A stretch of 64,000 nt of DNA from an uncultured Verrucomicrobiae bacterium (GTDB lineage: Bacteria; Verrucomicrobiota; Verrucomicrobiia; Limisphaerales; UBA1096). The notes under the pieces were generated by a model, which was not told the DNA's origin, made no database searches, and saw only the letters and a program-made list of their open reading frames with translations. Numbering within the stretch: position 1 is the first letter of the stretch; every line of letters starts with the position of its first letter. The stretch covers positions 1 through 64,000 of the forward strand of contig CALJHX010000009.1 of NCBI GenBank assembly GCA_937770485.1, in the 5' to 3' direction. Shown piece by piece: positions 39,958-48,217 of the stretch. A program made the position numbers and the translations under genes.

Positions 39958-41748
39958 ATGAAAAAAATCATTGTTCCTGCCCTGATCAGCTTCACGCTCA
40001 TTTTATCCGCAGAAGCTGCCGAGGACACCAAATCGCTGGAGTCATTGCTACCGGCTGAAACCGTGCTGGTGATGGCCGCCCCCAACTACGCCAGTGCGAA
40101 AAAGCATTTCAAGGGCGGTGCATCGGCGCGGTTTTGGGACAGTGCCGAGTTCAAGCCGTTCCGCAAAAAGCTTGTCAATGGCTTCGAGGAAAACCTGTTG
40201 GTAAGGATTGAGGAGGAGTTGGCGATCGATTTTGAGGCGTTCGAGGAAATGGCCAGCGGCCCGGTCGCCCTGGCTGTTGTGCCCGGACAGGCAGCCGGCG
40301 AGGAACCGGCGCTACTACTACTGCTCGATGCCGGGCGAAAAAGTTTTGCCCTTCGGAGAACCTTGTCGCGAATGGAGCGCGACTGGAAGAAGGCAGATCG
40401 CAAAGTCAGCGAGACGGAAATTGGCGGGGTCGAGTTCACCACGCTGAGTGAACCGGAAGGCAACAGACAGATGCACGTTGGCCGTGTCGGCGCTCAACTG
40501 ATCATCGGGACAAAGCCGGCACAAATCGAGGGTGTCCTCGTACGATTAAACGGCAAGGGAGATGGGACACTGGCAGACAACGAGGCATTCGCAGCGAGCC
40601 ACAGAGCGTTACTGAAGGAAGCTGATTTTTACGTGTGGGCGAACCCCAGCGCGGTTCTGCCACAGTTGCTCGACAATCTTCCGGACGGGGCCGAGTTGGG
40701 CATCGACTTCGGTGAAGTGGTGAGTGCGCTGGGCATCAACGGTCTGGGTACGTTTGCCATGGCGTACAGCGAGCGGCCCAGTGGAGCGCACTACGAGTTG
40801 TTCATCGGTTTGCCAAAGGCCAAGCGCAAGGGGCTTTTTGGCCTGCTGGAAACCAAACGAGCGGATGCCTCGCCACCGCCGTTTGTCCCTGCCAATGTGG
40901 GCGGTTTTTTGCGATGGCGCCTCGACATGGATGCTGCATGGAAAAACCTTGATAAGCTGCTGCTCGAGTTGTCGCCGGATGTGGCCAACATGGTTGAGTT
41001 CACCGTCGGCTTGCTGGGCAAGGACAAGGATGCGAACTTCGACTTCAGGAAAAGTTTTCTCAAAAATTTTGGCGACGATCTGATTCTTTATCAAATGCCC
41101 CCCAAAGGCACGGCACTGAACGGCATTGGCGCCGGGCCGATCGTAGTTCTCGTCAAGTCTCCGAACCCTGACGAACTGATCAAAGGCATCGGCGCGGTGC
41201 CCGGTATCCTGCCGCCGCCGCTCAACGAGACGGCGATGTTACCGCGCCGGCTCGGCGACCACACGGTCTACAGCTTCGAGTTGGCGGAGTTCCCCGACCC
41301 CAGCACCGGCGAACTGGTCAAGATGGAACTGCTCCTTGCCGCCCGGGACGGCTACATGGCGGTAGCCACCGACACCGACCTATTGCAGATATTCCTAGAC
41401 GGCAAGACAAGCGGCAGTCTGGCCAAACGCGACGGGCTGGCAACAGCGGCTGCATCGGTAGGCGGAATGGACTCCGGGATCTTCGGCTACCAGAACGACC
41501 GTAACATGGTGCTCAACACGATGGACACCCTCCGCGACAACGCCGACCAGTTTGACATGATTCTCAGCATGATCCCAACGGATGGCTTTGGCGAAGTCAG
41601 CCTGAGCGAGTGGCTTGATTTCTCACTGCTGCCAACGGGCTCGAAAATCGCAAAGTACTTTGACTTCACCGTTTACGGCGCAGAAACCAACGATCGAGGG
41701 ATCAGTCTGAAGATGTTTTCACCCCGCCCGGCGACACTGAAACGGTAG
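39958..41748 (+). CDS. Exported protein of unknown function, DUF3352-like
   Basis: A 596-residue secreted protein with a signal peptide (residues 1-21, cleaved after AEA). The opening after cleavage, SLLPAETVLVMAAPNYASAKKHF, is the pattern of exported proteins of the DUF3352 type that are common in Planctomycetes and Verrucomicrobia, in which 'LP.dt...v.v.d' starts a repeated alpha-beta unit; a second unit may begin near residue 290. No catalytic motif is seen and the family role is unknown. Its last 47 bases overlap the convergent HEAT-repeat gene. No palindrome core lies in the gene, though near copies (GGCCAAGCG) do. Confidence 0.65.
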   Translation: MKKIIVPALISFTLILSAEAAEDTKSLESLLPAETVLVMAAPNYASAKKHFKGGASARFWDSAEFKPFRKKLVNGFEENLLVRIEEELAIDFEAFEEMASGPVALAVVPGQAAGEEPALLLLLDAGRKSFALRRTLSRMERDWKKADRKVSETEIGGVEFTTLSEPEGNRQMHVGRVGAQLIIGTKPAQIEGVLVRLNGKGDGTLADNEAFAASHRALLKEADFYVWANPSAVLPQLLDNLPDGAELGIDFGEVVSALGINGLGTFAMAYSERPSGAHYELFIGLPKAKRKGLFGLLETKRADASPPPFVPANVGGFLRWRLDMDAAWKNLDKLLLELSPDVANMVEFTVGLLGKDKDANFDFRKSFLKNFGDDLILYQMPPKGTALNGIGAGPIVVLVKSPNPDELIKGIGAVPGILPPPLNETAMLPRRLGDHTVYSFELAEFPDPSTGELVKMELLLAARDGYMAVATDTDLLQIFLDGKTSGSLAKRDGLATAAASVGGMDSGIFGYQNDRNMVLNTMDTLRDNADQFDMILSMIPTDGFGEVSLSEWLDFSLLPTGSKIAKYFDFTVYGAETNDRGISLKMFSPRPATLKR

Positions 41749-42808
41749 CCTCCGCCGCCTTGAGTTTTCGCAGCGCGGCCTCGAGTGCCAGCTGGCCGGA
41801 CACGAGTTTACGGTCGCGCAACTTTCGCAGCTTGCGAGCATAGGTATTTCCCGGCTGGGCGGCTTCTCCCATCAGGAAAATTCCCGCCGCACGGGATTTC
41901 GCCGTGCCGCGAAGCACCGCCGCCGAGAGCGTCGGGGTGTCCGTTCCCGGCTCGCCCCATACATCCCGCAGCGCGACAAGGATCCGCGACTCCTGTTCGC
42001 CGCCAAGTTGGAACGTCCCACGCAGCGCCTCCCACAAGCCGTACTCGGCCGGCATGAGCCGCTGCAACACGTCGAAGCCGGCCACCCGCAACTCGTACCG
42101 CTCGCTGGCGACAAGTCGCATCACGGCCGGGGCGGCGCGGTGGCCCATCATCGACAGCACGGCCGCGGCTGCGTTGGCCTCCTCGCCACCCGGCTTGGCC
42201 TCGATGATGCCAACCAGCGCCGGAGCGGCGGGAACGGCGTCCAACTGCATGTTCCGCAGCACGTGCAGCATTCGCGTGCGATGGCCGCCGTCCGCTTGGC
42301 CAAGTCGATTGGTGATCTCGCGCAGCGGCAGAGAACCCAGCCCGCGCAGCGCGGCGAGGGCGTGGTTGTAAACCAACTGCTCGGGGTCACCGAGTGCCGT
42401 GACCAACTCGGGGATGGCCGGCACCGCAGCTTGGCCAAGCGCGGCCAGGCCCGCCACGCCGCCGGCGCGGATTTCCGAGCGCTCGTAAAGGTTCACCCAG
42501 CGCATGAGGTCACGCCGGTCGATGCCCGGCACTTTTTTGACGGTGGTGAGCAGGGGCTGTTTCCAGACCGGATCTGTGTGGTGAACCGCGAGTTGCAACC
42601 ACGGGAGAGCGTTGGTGCCGAGTTGTGCCACGGCGGCCTGCGCAGCGGCGCGGCGAGCGGGGGAGGCCGTGACGAGCAAATCCTGCACCCATTCCTCGAG
42701 CGACCGGCCGGCCACCTCCGGCCCGCGGTCGCGCCGGGTCACGATGAGCAATAGCGCGAGCACGGCCAGCACCGTCAAGCCGATCTTAAGCCACCGCCGT
42801 TTCTTCAT
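41702..42808 (-). CDS. Membrane-anchored HEAT-repeat protein
   Basis: A 368-residue protein with an N-terminal membrane helix (residues 8-24, LKIGLTVLAVLALLLIV) followed by alpha-helical HEAT-like repeats with the pattern AVPAIPELVTALGD and ALRGLGSLPL, spaced by about 35 residues. Such repeats form a curved solenoid for protein contacts; the function in this family is unknown. Palindrome copies at cores 42296 and 42431 are both read as Leu-Gly-Gln-Ala within repeat helices, showing how the motif fits into alanine-rich helices. Its stop overlaps the preceding plus-strand gene by 47 bases, tail to tail. Confidence 0.8.
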   Translation of the reverse strand: MKKRRWLKIGLTVLAVLALLLIVTRRDRGPEVAGRSLEEWVQDLLVTASPARRAAAQAAVAQLGTNALPWLQLAVHHTDPVWKQPLLTTVKKVPGIDRRDLMRWVNLYERSEIRAGGVAGLAALGQAAVPAIPELVTALGDPEQLVYNHALAALRGLGSLPLREITNRLGQADGGHRTRMLHVLRNMQLDAVPAAPALVGIIEAKPGGEEANAAAAVLSMMGHRAAPAVMRLVASERYELRVAGFDVLQRLMPAEYGLWEALRGTFQLGGEQESRILVALRDVWGEPGTDTPTLSAAVLRGTAKSRAAGIFLMGEAAQPGNTYARKLRKLRDRKLVSGQLALEAALRKLKAAEATVSVSPGGVKTSSD

Positions 42809-42850
42809 GCGCGAAAGTCTGCGAGCGGCGGTGGGCGGCGGGAAGAAAAA

Positions 42851-43873
42851 TCAGCCGTTTTGCGACTGTATCTGGCCGGTGATCTCAAGAGCCAGCTCGA
42901 TGGCCTGCCGCGCCGACTCGCCGCTTACGATCGGCTCCTGTTTTTCGGCGACGCACCGGATGAAACTTTCCAGCTCGACCTTGAGCGGTTCCTCGCGCTG
43001 GATCGGCACCGGCTCACGGACGACTCGCCTACCGCCGAACTGGCTGACGATGGCACTGTCCTTGCCGGCGAAGACTTTCTTGAGGATGGACGATTCCTGT
43101 TCGTCGTCGCGGGCGAGGCGATAGTGGTAGCCCTTTTGCTCGCGGTAATCGAGCGACACGTAGCCGGGCTCGTCGCCCCCGCTGAAGACGCGGATTTTAC
43201 GCAGGCTCTCTGGGCTGACGCGGCTGACGGTGAGGTTGGCGACGCAGCCGTTGGCGAAGCGCAGCCGGGCGTTGGCGATGTCCTCCGACGCGCTGAGCAC
43301 CCGCACTCCGGCGGCATCGACGTGCTCGACCGGCGAGCGCACGAAGGCCAGCACAATGTCGAGATCGTGAATCATCAGGTCGAGTACCACGCCGATGTCC
43401 ATGCTGCGTGCCGGGAAGGGCGAGAGCCGGTGCGACTCGATGAAGCGCGGCTCGCGGGCGGCCTGCTGCAGGTATTTGAAGACCGGGTTGAACCGCTCGA
43501 TATGGCCGACCTGCAGCACGCAGTCGTGCTGCTTGGCCAAGCGCACGAGGTCGGCGGCCTGCCCGGCGTTGTCGGTCATCGGTTTCTCAACGAGCAGGTG
43601 TTTGCCTTGCTCGAGCAGCGGCTTGGCTAAGTCGTGATGTGTGATCGTGGGCGTGACGATACTCAGGGCGTCCGCCGCCGCCGCGGCGGCCTCGACTGAG
43701 CCAAACGCGGAGGTGCCGTGTTTTTCGGCAATCGACTTCGCTTGGGCGGGATTGGTGTCGTACACGCCGACAAGCTCGACGGCGCCTTGCCGGTGCATTT
43801 CGCTGTAAATTCGCGCATGCTGCTGGCCGAGCGAGCCCACGCCCAGTACAGCCACCCTGACCCTTGTTGTCAT
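42851..43873 (-). CDS. Gfo/Idh/MocA family oxidoreductase
   Basis: A 340-residue NAD(P)-dependent oxidoreductase. The N-terminal Rossmann motif is VAVLGVGSLGQQHARIY and the family EKP motif is in LLVEKPMTD, with VGHIERFNPVF as the usual active-site-region strand. The middle VVLDLMIHDLDIVL matches the substrate-binding histidine segment (H in MIHDLD). These enzymes act on sugars, UDP-sugars or inositols. The length and the HIERFNP motif are reminiscent of UDP-N-acetylglucosamine 3-dehydrogenase-like proteins that lie near lipid A genes, but no such genes are adjacent here, so the substrate stays open. A palindrome copy sits in the leader region (core 43894). Confidence 0.9.
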   Translation of the reverse strand: MTTRVRVAVLGVGSLGQQHARIYSEMHRQGAVELVGVYDTNPAQAKSIAEKHGTSAFGSVEAAAAAADALSIVTPTITHHDLAKPLLEQGKHLLVEKPMTDNAGQAADLVRLAKQHDCVLQVGHIERFNPVFKYLQQAAREPRFIESHRLSPFPARSMDIGVVLDLMIHDLDIVLAFVRSPVEHVDAAGVRVLSASEDIANARLRFANGCVANLTVSRVSPESLRKIRVFSGGDEPGYVSLDYREQKGYHYRLARDDEQESSILKKVFAGKDSAIVSQFGGRRVVREPVPIQREEPLKVELESFIRCVAEKQEPIVSGESARQAIELALEITGQIQSQNG

Positions 43874-44005
43874 CCCCTGAGCCTAGCGGCCTCTTGGCCA
43901 AGCGGCGAGGAAATCAGCCCTCACAGGCTCCCACGGCACAAACCGTGCTTCCCTAGGTTTGATTTTCTCGGGCTTTGGTTCGAATCTTGAATTTGACCAT
44001 TTGAA

Positions 44006-44567
44006 ATGGCGGTTAAGAAACAACAACAAGAACTACGCGCCCTGCTGATTGAAGAAAACGAAATCATCATCGAGTCCCTCAGTGAGATTATAAGATCGCA
44101 GGGCTTTATTGTCATCACACACAAGGATCCAGGCCAGAAAATCAACCTGATGAAGGGGGGCGCTGAGCCTGCTCATCGTGGATGACAAGTGCAGCGGGAA
44201 GGAGAGTCTGGAAATTCTTGAGGGGGCGCCAAAAGGAAGTTCCCTCCGACACGCGTCTTCTACTCACCAGCCGCGTGAACGACGAGGCCGCCCTGTCGCC
44301 GTTGATGCACGACTTCGCCTCAACGGCGGCGCTCATTGAGCAACTCGACTTCGTCATGACCATCGACACCGACTTGGCCCACTTGGCCGAGACACTGAGC
44401 AAACCGACTTGGTTGCTGCTCTCCGCCGCCAGCGACTAGCGCTGGATGCTCGGCCGCGACGACTGCCCGATGTACCCGTCGATACGCCTGCTCCACCAAA
44501 AACCAAGCTCGGCGACTGGAGCGATCCCTTGGCCAAGCTGAGCCCAGGGTTAGCCCGCACTGTTTAA
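44006..44567 (+). pseudogene. Decayed chimera: receiver-domain fragment joined to a TPR-glycosyltransferase tail
   Basis: An ATG at 44006 opens a receiver-like start (LRALLIEENEIIIESLSEII). After a G6 run near 44155-44161 the match moves to another frame with LSLLIVDDKCSGKESLEIL, then to a third with SDTRLLLTSRVNDEAALSPL, the order of strands in a response regulator. Directly after comes a different protein: HDFASTAALIEQLDFVM, DTDLAHLAETLSKPTW, then an amber TAG, RWMLGRDDCPMYPSIRL, another shift, and LGDWSDPLAKLSPGL to a stop at 44565. That second half is the donor-binding end of TPR-linked glycosyltransferases, whose usual sequence has W at the TAG. Fused pieces plus at least three shifts and one stop show a true relic. 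Confidence 0.7.
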
Positions 44568-44641
44568 CACACGCGCCCAAGCGCGCACTCGACAGCAAAG
44601 CGGTTGGTCTGCATCATTCCCTCCGATTTTACCGCATAAAA

Positions 44642-45646
44642 ATGGCCAAACCCGAAATTAAAACCAAGGTCGTTGGCAGCTACCCCATTCCGTCGTGGCT
44701 CGCCGCAAACCCTTCAGCGCCCGCCCTACGCGACGCCATTCTGGTCGTGCTCAAGACGCAGGAACTGGCCGGGATCGACCTGGTCTCCGACGGCGAACTG
44801 TCCCGCTTCGACGTGAGCCACCCAGAGACCAACGGCATGATCGACTATTTCATCCGGCCAATGGGCGGCATCGCGTCGGCTCTCTCGCGGGAGGACTTGG
44901 CCCAGTTTGCCGCCGAGCAGCGGATGGGCTTTCGCGCCCAACCGGCCGGCGTCGTCGAGGGGCCTCTCACCGAGGGCACGCTGAATCTACCGCGCGATTG
45001 GCAGCTCTTCCGGGGGCTGTCCAGTGCGGACACGATGTTCACCTTCACCGCGCCGTACATGCTGGCCCGCACATTGGTCGACCGGCAGCACGGTGACATT
45101 CGCGCACTGACGATGGCGCTCGCCGAGGTGCTGCGCAAACAGGTTGAGTCGATCGACGCGCCGGTGATCCAAATGGACGAGGCTCACTTAACCGGCCACG
45201 CCGAGGACGCCGAGTGGGCGCACGAGCCGTTCAACCTCGCCCTGGGCGGCATCCGGGGCGAGAAAGCGCTGCACCTCTGCTTCGGCAACTACGGCGGGCA
45301 GTCGATCCAAAAAGGCTACTGGAAAGACCTGATGCCGTTTCTCAACAAGCTGGACGTCGATCATCTCGTACTCGAGTTCGCGCGGCGTGGCTATAATGAA
45401 CTGGAGGCGTTCAAAGAATTGAAACCGGGAACCAAGCTCGGCGTCGGCGTGGTGGACATAAAAGACAACGAAATCGAGCCGACCGACGTGATCGCTGGCC
45501 GAATCGAAAACGCCGTGAACGTCCTCGGTATCGACCGAATCAAGTGGGTTCACCCCGACTGCGGCTTTTGGATGTTACCGCGCAGCGTAGCCGACCTAAA
45601 AATGGCCGCTTTGGTAGCCGGCCGTGACCAGTTCCTCGGACGCTGA
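44642..45646 (+). CDS. Cobalamin-independent methionine synthase-like (MetE C-terminal fold) protein
   Basis: A 334-residue single-domain protein of the MetE/UROD-like barrel superfamily, about the size of core methionine synthases that lack the N-terminal half of MetE. It begins KTKVVGSYPIPSWL (the GSxPR-like motif), has LVSDGELSRFD, VIQMDEAHLT and, for zinc, LHLCFGNYGG and the C-terminal HPDCGFWMLPR. It may transfer a methyl group to homocysteine from a corrinoid or folate donor, or act in an allied thiol methyl transfer; homologues have varied partners. It follows the pseudogene after 74 bases; there is no other methionine gene nearby and no riboswitch was seen. Confidence 0.85.
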   Translation: MAKPEIKTKVVGSYPIPSWLAANPSAPALRDAILVVLKTQELAGIDLVSDGELSRFDVSHPETNGMIDYFIRPMGGIASALSREDLAQFAAEQRMGFRAQPAGVVEGPLTEGTLNLPRDWQLFRGLSSADTMFTFTAPYMLARTLVDRQHGDIRALTMALAEVLRKQVESIDAPVIQMDEAHLTGHAEDAEWAHEPFNLALGGIRGEKALHLCFGNYGGQSIQKGYWKDLMPFLNKLDVDHLVLEFARRGYNELEAFKELKPGTKLGVGVVDIKDNEIEPTDVIAGRIENAVNVLGIDRIKWVHPDCGFWMLPRSVADLKMAALVAGRDQFLGR

Positions 45647-45951
45647 AACTGAGTTTTTTCACTGTAACTTTATCAATATGAGCCATTTAAGACACTTTAT
45701 CGCTTGTTTATACACCGATTGAAAAACTCAAATAAATGGCTTTTTTTAACTAAAAAAAGACCATTTCAATAAATTGTTGAAGAGTTTTCCACCAGTTTTC
45801 CACAATTTCATCCAAGCAATCCAAGGCTGTGCCATATTGTCCCAGTATTCCAAGTTGACAGTGGCCGAGACTGACACTAGCCTCAACCCTGCTTTCGGGG
45901 AGAGGGTAAAAATATCTCCCATTTAGCTTGAGGAAAGGAAGTGAATCTCAT
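45647..45951. other. AT-rich intergenic region with DnaA-box-like sites
   Basis: This 305-base gap is strongly AT-rich against a GC-rich genome. It has an imperfect A/T hairpin at about 45733-45767 (AAATGGC-T7 against A7-GACCATTT), then tandem sites TTTTCCACC (45785-45793) and TTTTCCACA (45796-45804), with TTATACACC at 45708-45716; the second fits the DnaA-box consensus TTWTNCACA exactly and the others miss it by one base. A TTGACA at 45855-45860 could be a -35 element for rpsU, but no clear -10 follows at the right spacing. Whether this is an origin or only a strong ribosomal promoter with chance matches cannot be decided here. The iterated palindrome is absent from the gap. Confidence 0.4.
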
Positions 45952-46149
45952 TTGACTGAAATACGAATCAGAAAAGGCGAACCGCTCGACAGAGCGTTGC
46001 GCCGACTGAAAAAACGGCTCGATCGCGAAAACGTGATTAAGGACGCACGCAACAATCGTTATTACGAAAAGCCAAGCATGCGCAAACGCCGCAAAATGAA
46101 AGTGGCCAAGTTCACGCAGATGTTGAAGACTCGCCACGCGGACGACTGA
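45952..46149 (+). CDS. rpsU: Small ribosomal subunit protein bS21
   Basis: bS21 is a small, very basic 30S protein near the anti-Shine-Dalgarno region of 16S rRNA. The 65-residue product fits the family along its full length: TEIRIRKGEPLDRALRRLKKRL then VIKDARNNRYYEKPS and the basic RKRRKMK tail. No ATG is available; TTG at 45952 aligns with the family N-terminus and has a purine-rich AAAGGAAGTG about 8-12 bases upstream, whereas an in-frame TTG at 45928 would add eight residues not found in bS21. A strong terminator follows 18 bases after the stop, so it is probably transcribed alone from the AT-rich region upstream. Confidence 0.95.
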   Translation: MTEIRIRKGEPLDRALRRLKKRLDRENVIKDARNNRYYEKPSMRKRRKMKVAKFTQMLKTRHADD

Positions 46150-46167
46150 TCCGCCTGTCTTTTTTTT

Positions 46168-46207
46168 GCCGGAAGTTGCCAGGCAGGCAGCTTCCGGCTA
46201 TTTTTTT
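46168..46207 (+). terminator. Rho-independent terminator after rpsU
   Basis: A 13-bp stem (46168-46180 pairs with 46186-46198, one G-T pair) with a 5-base loop is followed at once by TATTTTTTT. This is the clearest intrinsic terminator of the window. A T8 run also precedes the stem. Confidence 0.9.
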
Positions 46208-46215
46208 GCCGCGAT

Positions 46216-47130
46216 ATGTATTCCTTCTCCACTTGTTGGAACTCTCACCGCCACACCGATGGCCGTGCCATGCTCGAGGAAATCCGTGACCTCGGCTTCG
46301 AGTACGCAGAACTCAGCCACGGGATTCGCCTGAGTCTCGTGCCCGGTATTTTTGAGGCGTTCGAGGCCGGCGTGATCAAGATCTCCACGCTGCACAATTT
46401 CTGTCCGCTGCCCATCGGGTGCAACCACGCTAACCCGAACGTCTTCAAGTTTTCCTCCACCAACCCACGCGAGCGCGACAACGCCTACAAGCACTCGATA
46501 AAAACCATCGAGATGGCGGATCGGCTCGGGGCCAAGCTGATCGTACTGCACATGGGCGAGATCGACATGCGCAACTACACCGACAAGCTCATCGATCTGC
46601 TCGAGGCCGGAAAACAGGACACGCCGAAATACCAAAAACTCTGTCAGGCCGCCGAGATCAAGCGCGAGAAAAAGAAAACCAAGTACTGCGACCTTGCCTA
46701 CGAAATGCTCGAGCGCATCGCCGAGCAGTCGAGCCTGCGCGGCATCAAGCTCGGCATCGAGATCCGCGAGTCGCTCGAGGAAATCCCCATCGACACCGAC
46801 TGGGACTTTTTCTTTCAGCGCTTCGAAGATCCGAACATTTGTTACTGGCACGACATCGGCCACGCGCAAATCAAGGAGAACCTCGGCTTCATCCACCACC
46901 GGCTGCACCTCGAGTCGATGGCCGGGCGCTTGGGCGGTTTTCACCTTCACGACGTGCAGTTCCCAGCCCGAGATCACCGCCCGCCGGGCCAGGGGATGAT
47001 TGATTACGAGGGGCTCAAGCACCTCGTGAAGCCGGAACACATCAAGGTCTTCGAGCTGAGCCCGAGCCTCAAGCCGGACGCCGCGAGGGAGGGCGTCGCC
47101 CACCTGAAATCCATCTGGGGAGAGGATTGA
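46216..47130 (+). CDS. Sugar phosphate isomerase/epimerase (xylose isomerase-like TIM barrel)
   Basis: A 304-residue protein of the AP endonuclease family 2/xylose-isomerase-like fold. Barrel strands with metal ligands are visible: LGFEYAELSHG, LIVLHMGEIDM, IKLGIEIRES (metal Glu), NICYWHDIGHAQI (Asp and His) and GGFHLHDVQ, and VFELSPSL near the end. Family members include sugar epimerases, inosose dehydratases and hydroxypyruvate isomerase; nothing in the neighbourhood sets the substrate. The start is ATG at 46216, directly after the rpsU terminator. The last bases overlap the TTG of the flippase-like gene (TTGA), so the two are coupled. Confidence 0.85.
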   Translation: MYSFSTCWNSHRHTDGRAMLEEIRDLGFEYAELSHGIRLSLVPGIFEAFEAGVIKISTLHNFCPLPIGCNHANPNVFKFSSTNPRERDNAYKHSIKTIEMADRLGAKLIVLHMGEIDMRNYTDKLIDLLEAGKQDTPKYQKLCQAAEIKREKKKTKYCDLAYEMLERIAEQSSLRGIKLGIEIRESLEEIPIDTDWDFFFQRFEDPNICYWHDIGHAQIKENLGFIHHRLHLESMAGRLGGFHLHDVQFPARDHRPPGQGMIDYEGLKHLVKPEHIKVFELSPSLKPDAAREGVAHLKSIWGED

Positions 47131-48194
47131 AATCCGCTCCCAACGCCCTTCGCCTCACGCTGAAACTGGCCATCAGCCTTGTCTTGGTAACGTGGATTCT
47201 GCACGGCATTTTCTCCGGTGAAGCCGAGCAACAGACCAAAGACTGGGCCAGCCTGACATTCGCCGAGCAGGTTCGTGCAAGCTGGACGATCGGGCCGGTC
47301 GCCTTGTGGGAGACCATCTCCGACGTAAGCATTGTATGGCTGCTGGCCTCGTTTGTTTTCATGGGCGCGACGATTTTCATCGGCGTCATCCGCTGGCGTT
47401 TGGTGCTGGCGGTACAGGGGTTGCATCTGTCGCTTGGCCGCGCCACCGGCATTTCGTTGGTCGCCCATTTTTTCAACTCCTTCCTGCTCGGCTCGACCGG
47501 CGGCGACCTGCTAAAGGCCTACTTCGCCGCCGCCGAGACCGCCCACAAAAAAGCCGAAGCCGTGACCACAGTTGTCGTCGACCGGCTGCTTGGCCTGTTC
47601 GCGATGCTGCTCTTTGTTTCGATGATGGCATTGCCCAACTGGAACATCGTGATGAGCCAGCAACGCTTCATGGCCGTGATGCTCGTCGTCCTCGGCATGC
47701 TCTTCGTGAGCGGCTTGGTCGTCGTGCTGTCATTTTGGGCCGGGCCAACCAAGCCGCGCCTAAAGTTCGAGGCGTTCCTGGCCAGGCTGCCCAAAGGCGA
47801 GGTATTGGTGCGCTGTATCGAGGCGTGCCACGCTTTTGGCGAAAAGCCCGGTTTCCTCCCGCGCGTGCTCGGCTGGTCGATGCTGCTCAGCTTGGCCTGC
47901 GTGTTGCAGATCGTCGCGCTTGGCTTCGGGCTTGGCCTGCCGATGGGCGAGCACTTCCGCGTGCTGCTGCTCATCGTCCCGGCGATCATCTGCATCAGCG
48001 CACTGCCAATCACGCCCAGCGGCATCGGTGTCCGCGAAAACCTCTACGTGTTGCTGCTCAGCGCCACCGCGATCGGCATCGAGGCCAAGACGGCGTTGTC
48101 ACTCTCGCTGCTGGCGTTCGCCGGCAGCCTGTTGTGGAGCCTCATCGGCGGCGCGGTGTACCTCGCTTTCCGCAGTCGCCACTCCCTCGATTAA
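47127..48194 (+). CDS. Flippase-like membrane protein (lysylphosphatidylglycerol synthase TM / UPF0104 family)
   Basis: A 355-residue integral membrane protein with about eight hydrophobic helices. It matches the domain found in the N-terminal half of MprF and in YbhN-like proteins: the strand WRLVLAVQGLHLSLGRATG followed by FFNSFLLGSTGGDLLKAYFAA, then TTVVVDRLLGLFAML, and near the C-terminus the signature ALPITPSGIGVRENLYVLLL. This domain is implicated in moving lipids across the membrane; there is no lysyl-transferase domain here. The start TTG at 47127 overlaps the previous stop. A perfect palindrome copy sits 10 bases after the stop (48204-48215), between it and polX. Confidence 0.87.
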   Translation: MKSAPNALRLTLKLAISLVLVTWILHGIFSGEAEQQTKDWASLTFAEQVRASWTIGPVALWETISDVSIVWLLASFVFMGATIFIGVIRWRLVLAVQGLHLSLGRATGISLVAHFFNSFLLGSTGGDLLKAYFAAAETAHKKAEAVTTVVVDRLLGLFAMLLFVSMMALPNWNIVMSQQRFMAVMLVVLGMLFVSGLVVVLSFWAGPTKPRLKFEAFLARLPKGEVLVRCIEACHAFGEKPGFLPRVLGWSMLLSLACVLQIVALGFGLGLPMGEHFRVLLLIVPAIICISALPITPSGIGVRENLYVLLLSATAIGIEAKTALSLSLLAFAGSLLWSLIGGAVYLAFRSRHSLD

Positions 48195-48217
48195 AACCCA
48201 AGCGCTTGGCCAAGCAG

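Noticed and set aside
44022..44030. Short CAA repeats near the start of the chimeric relic as a CRISPR-like or satellite array
   Set aside because: Only three units occur. No array of spaced direct repeats was seen anywhere in the window.
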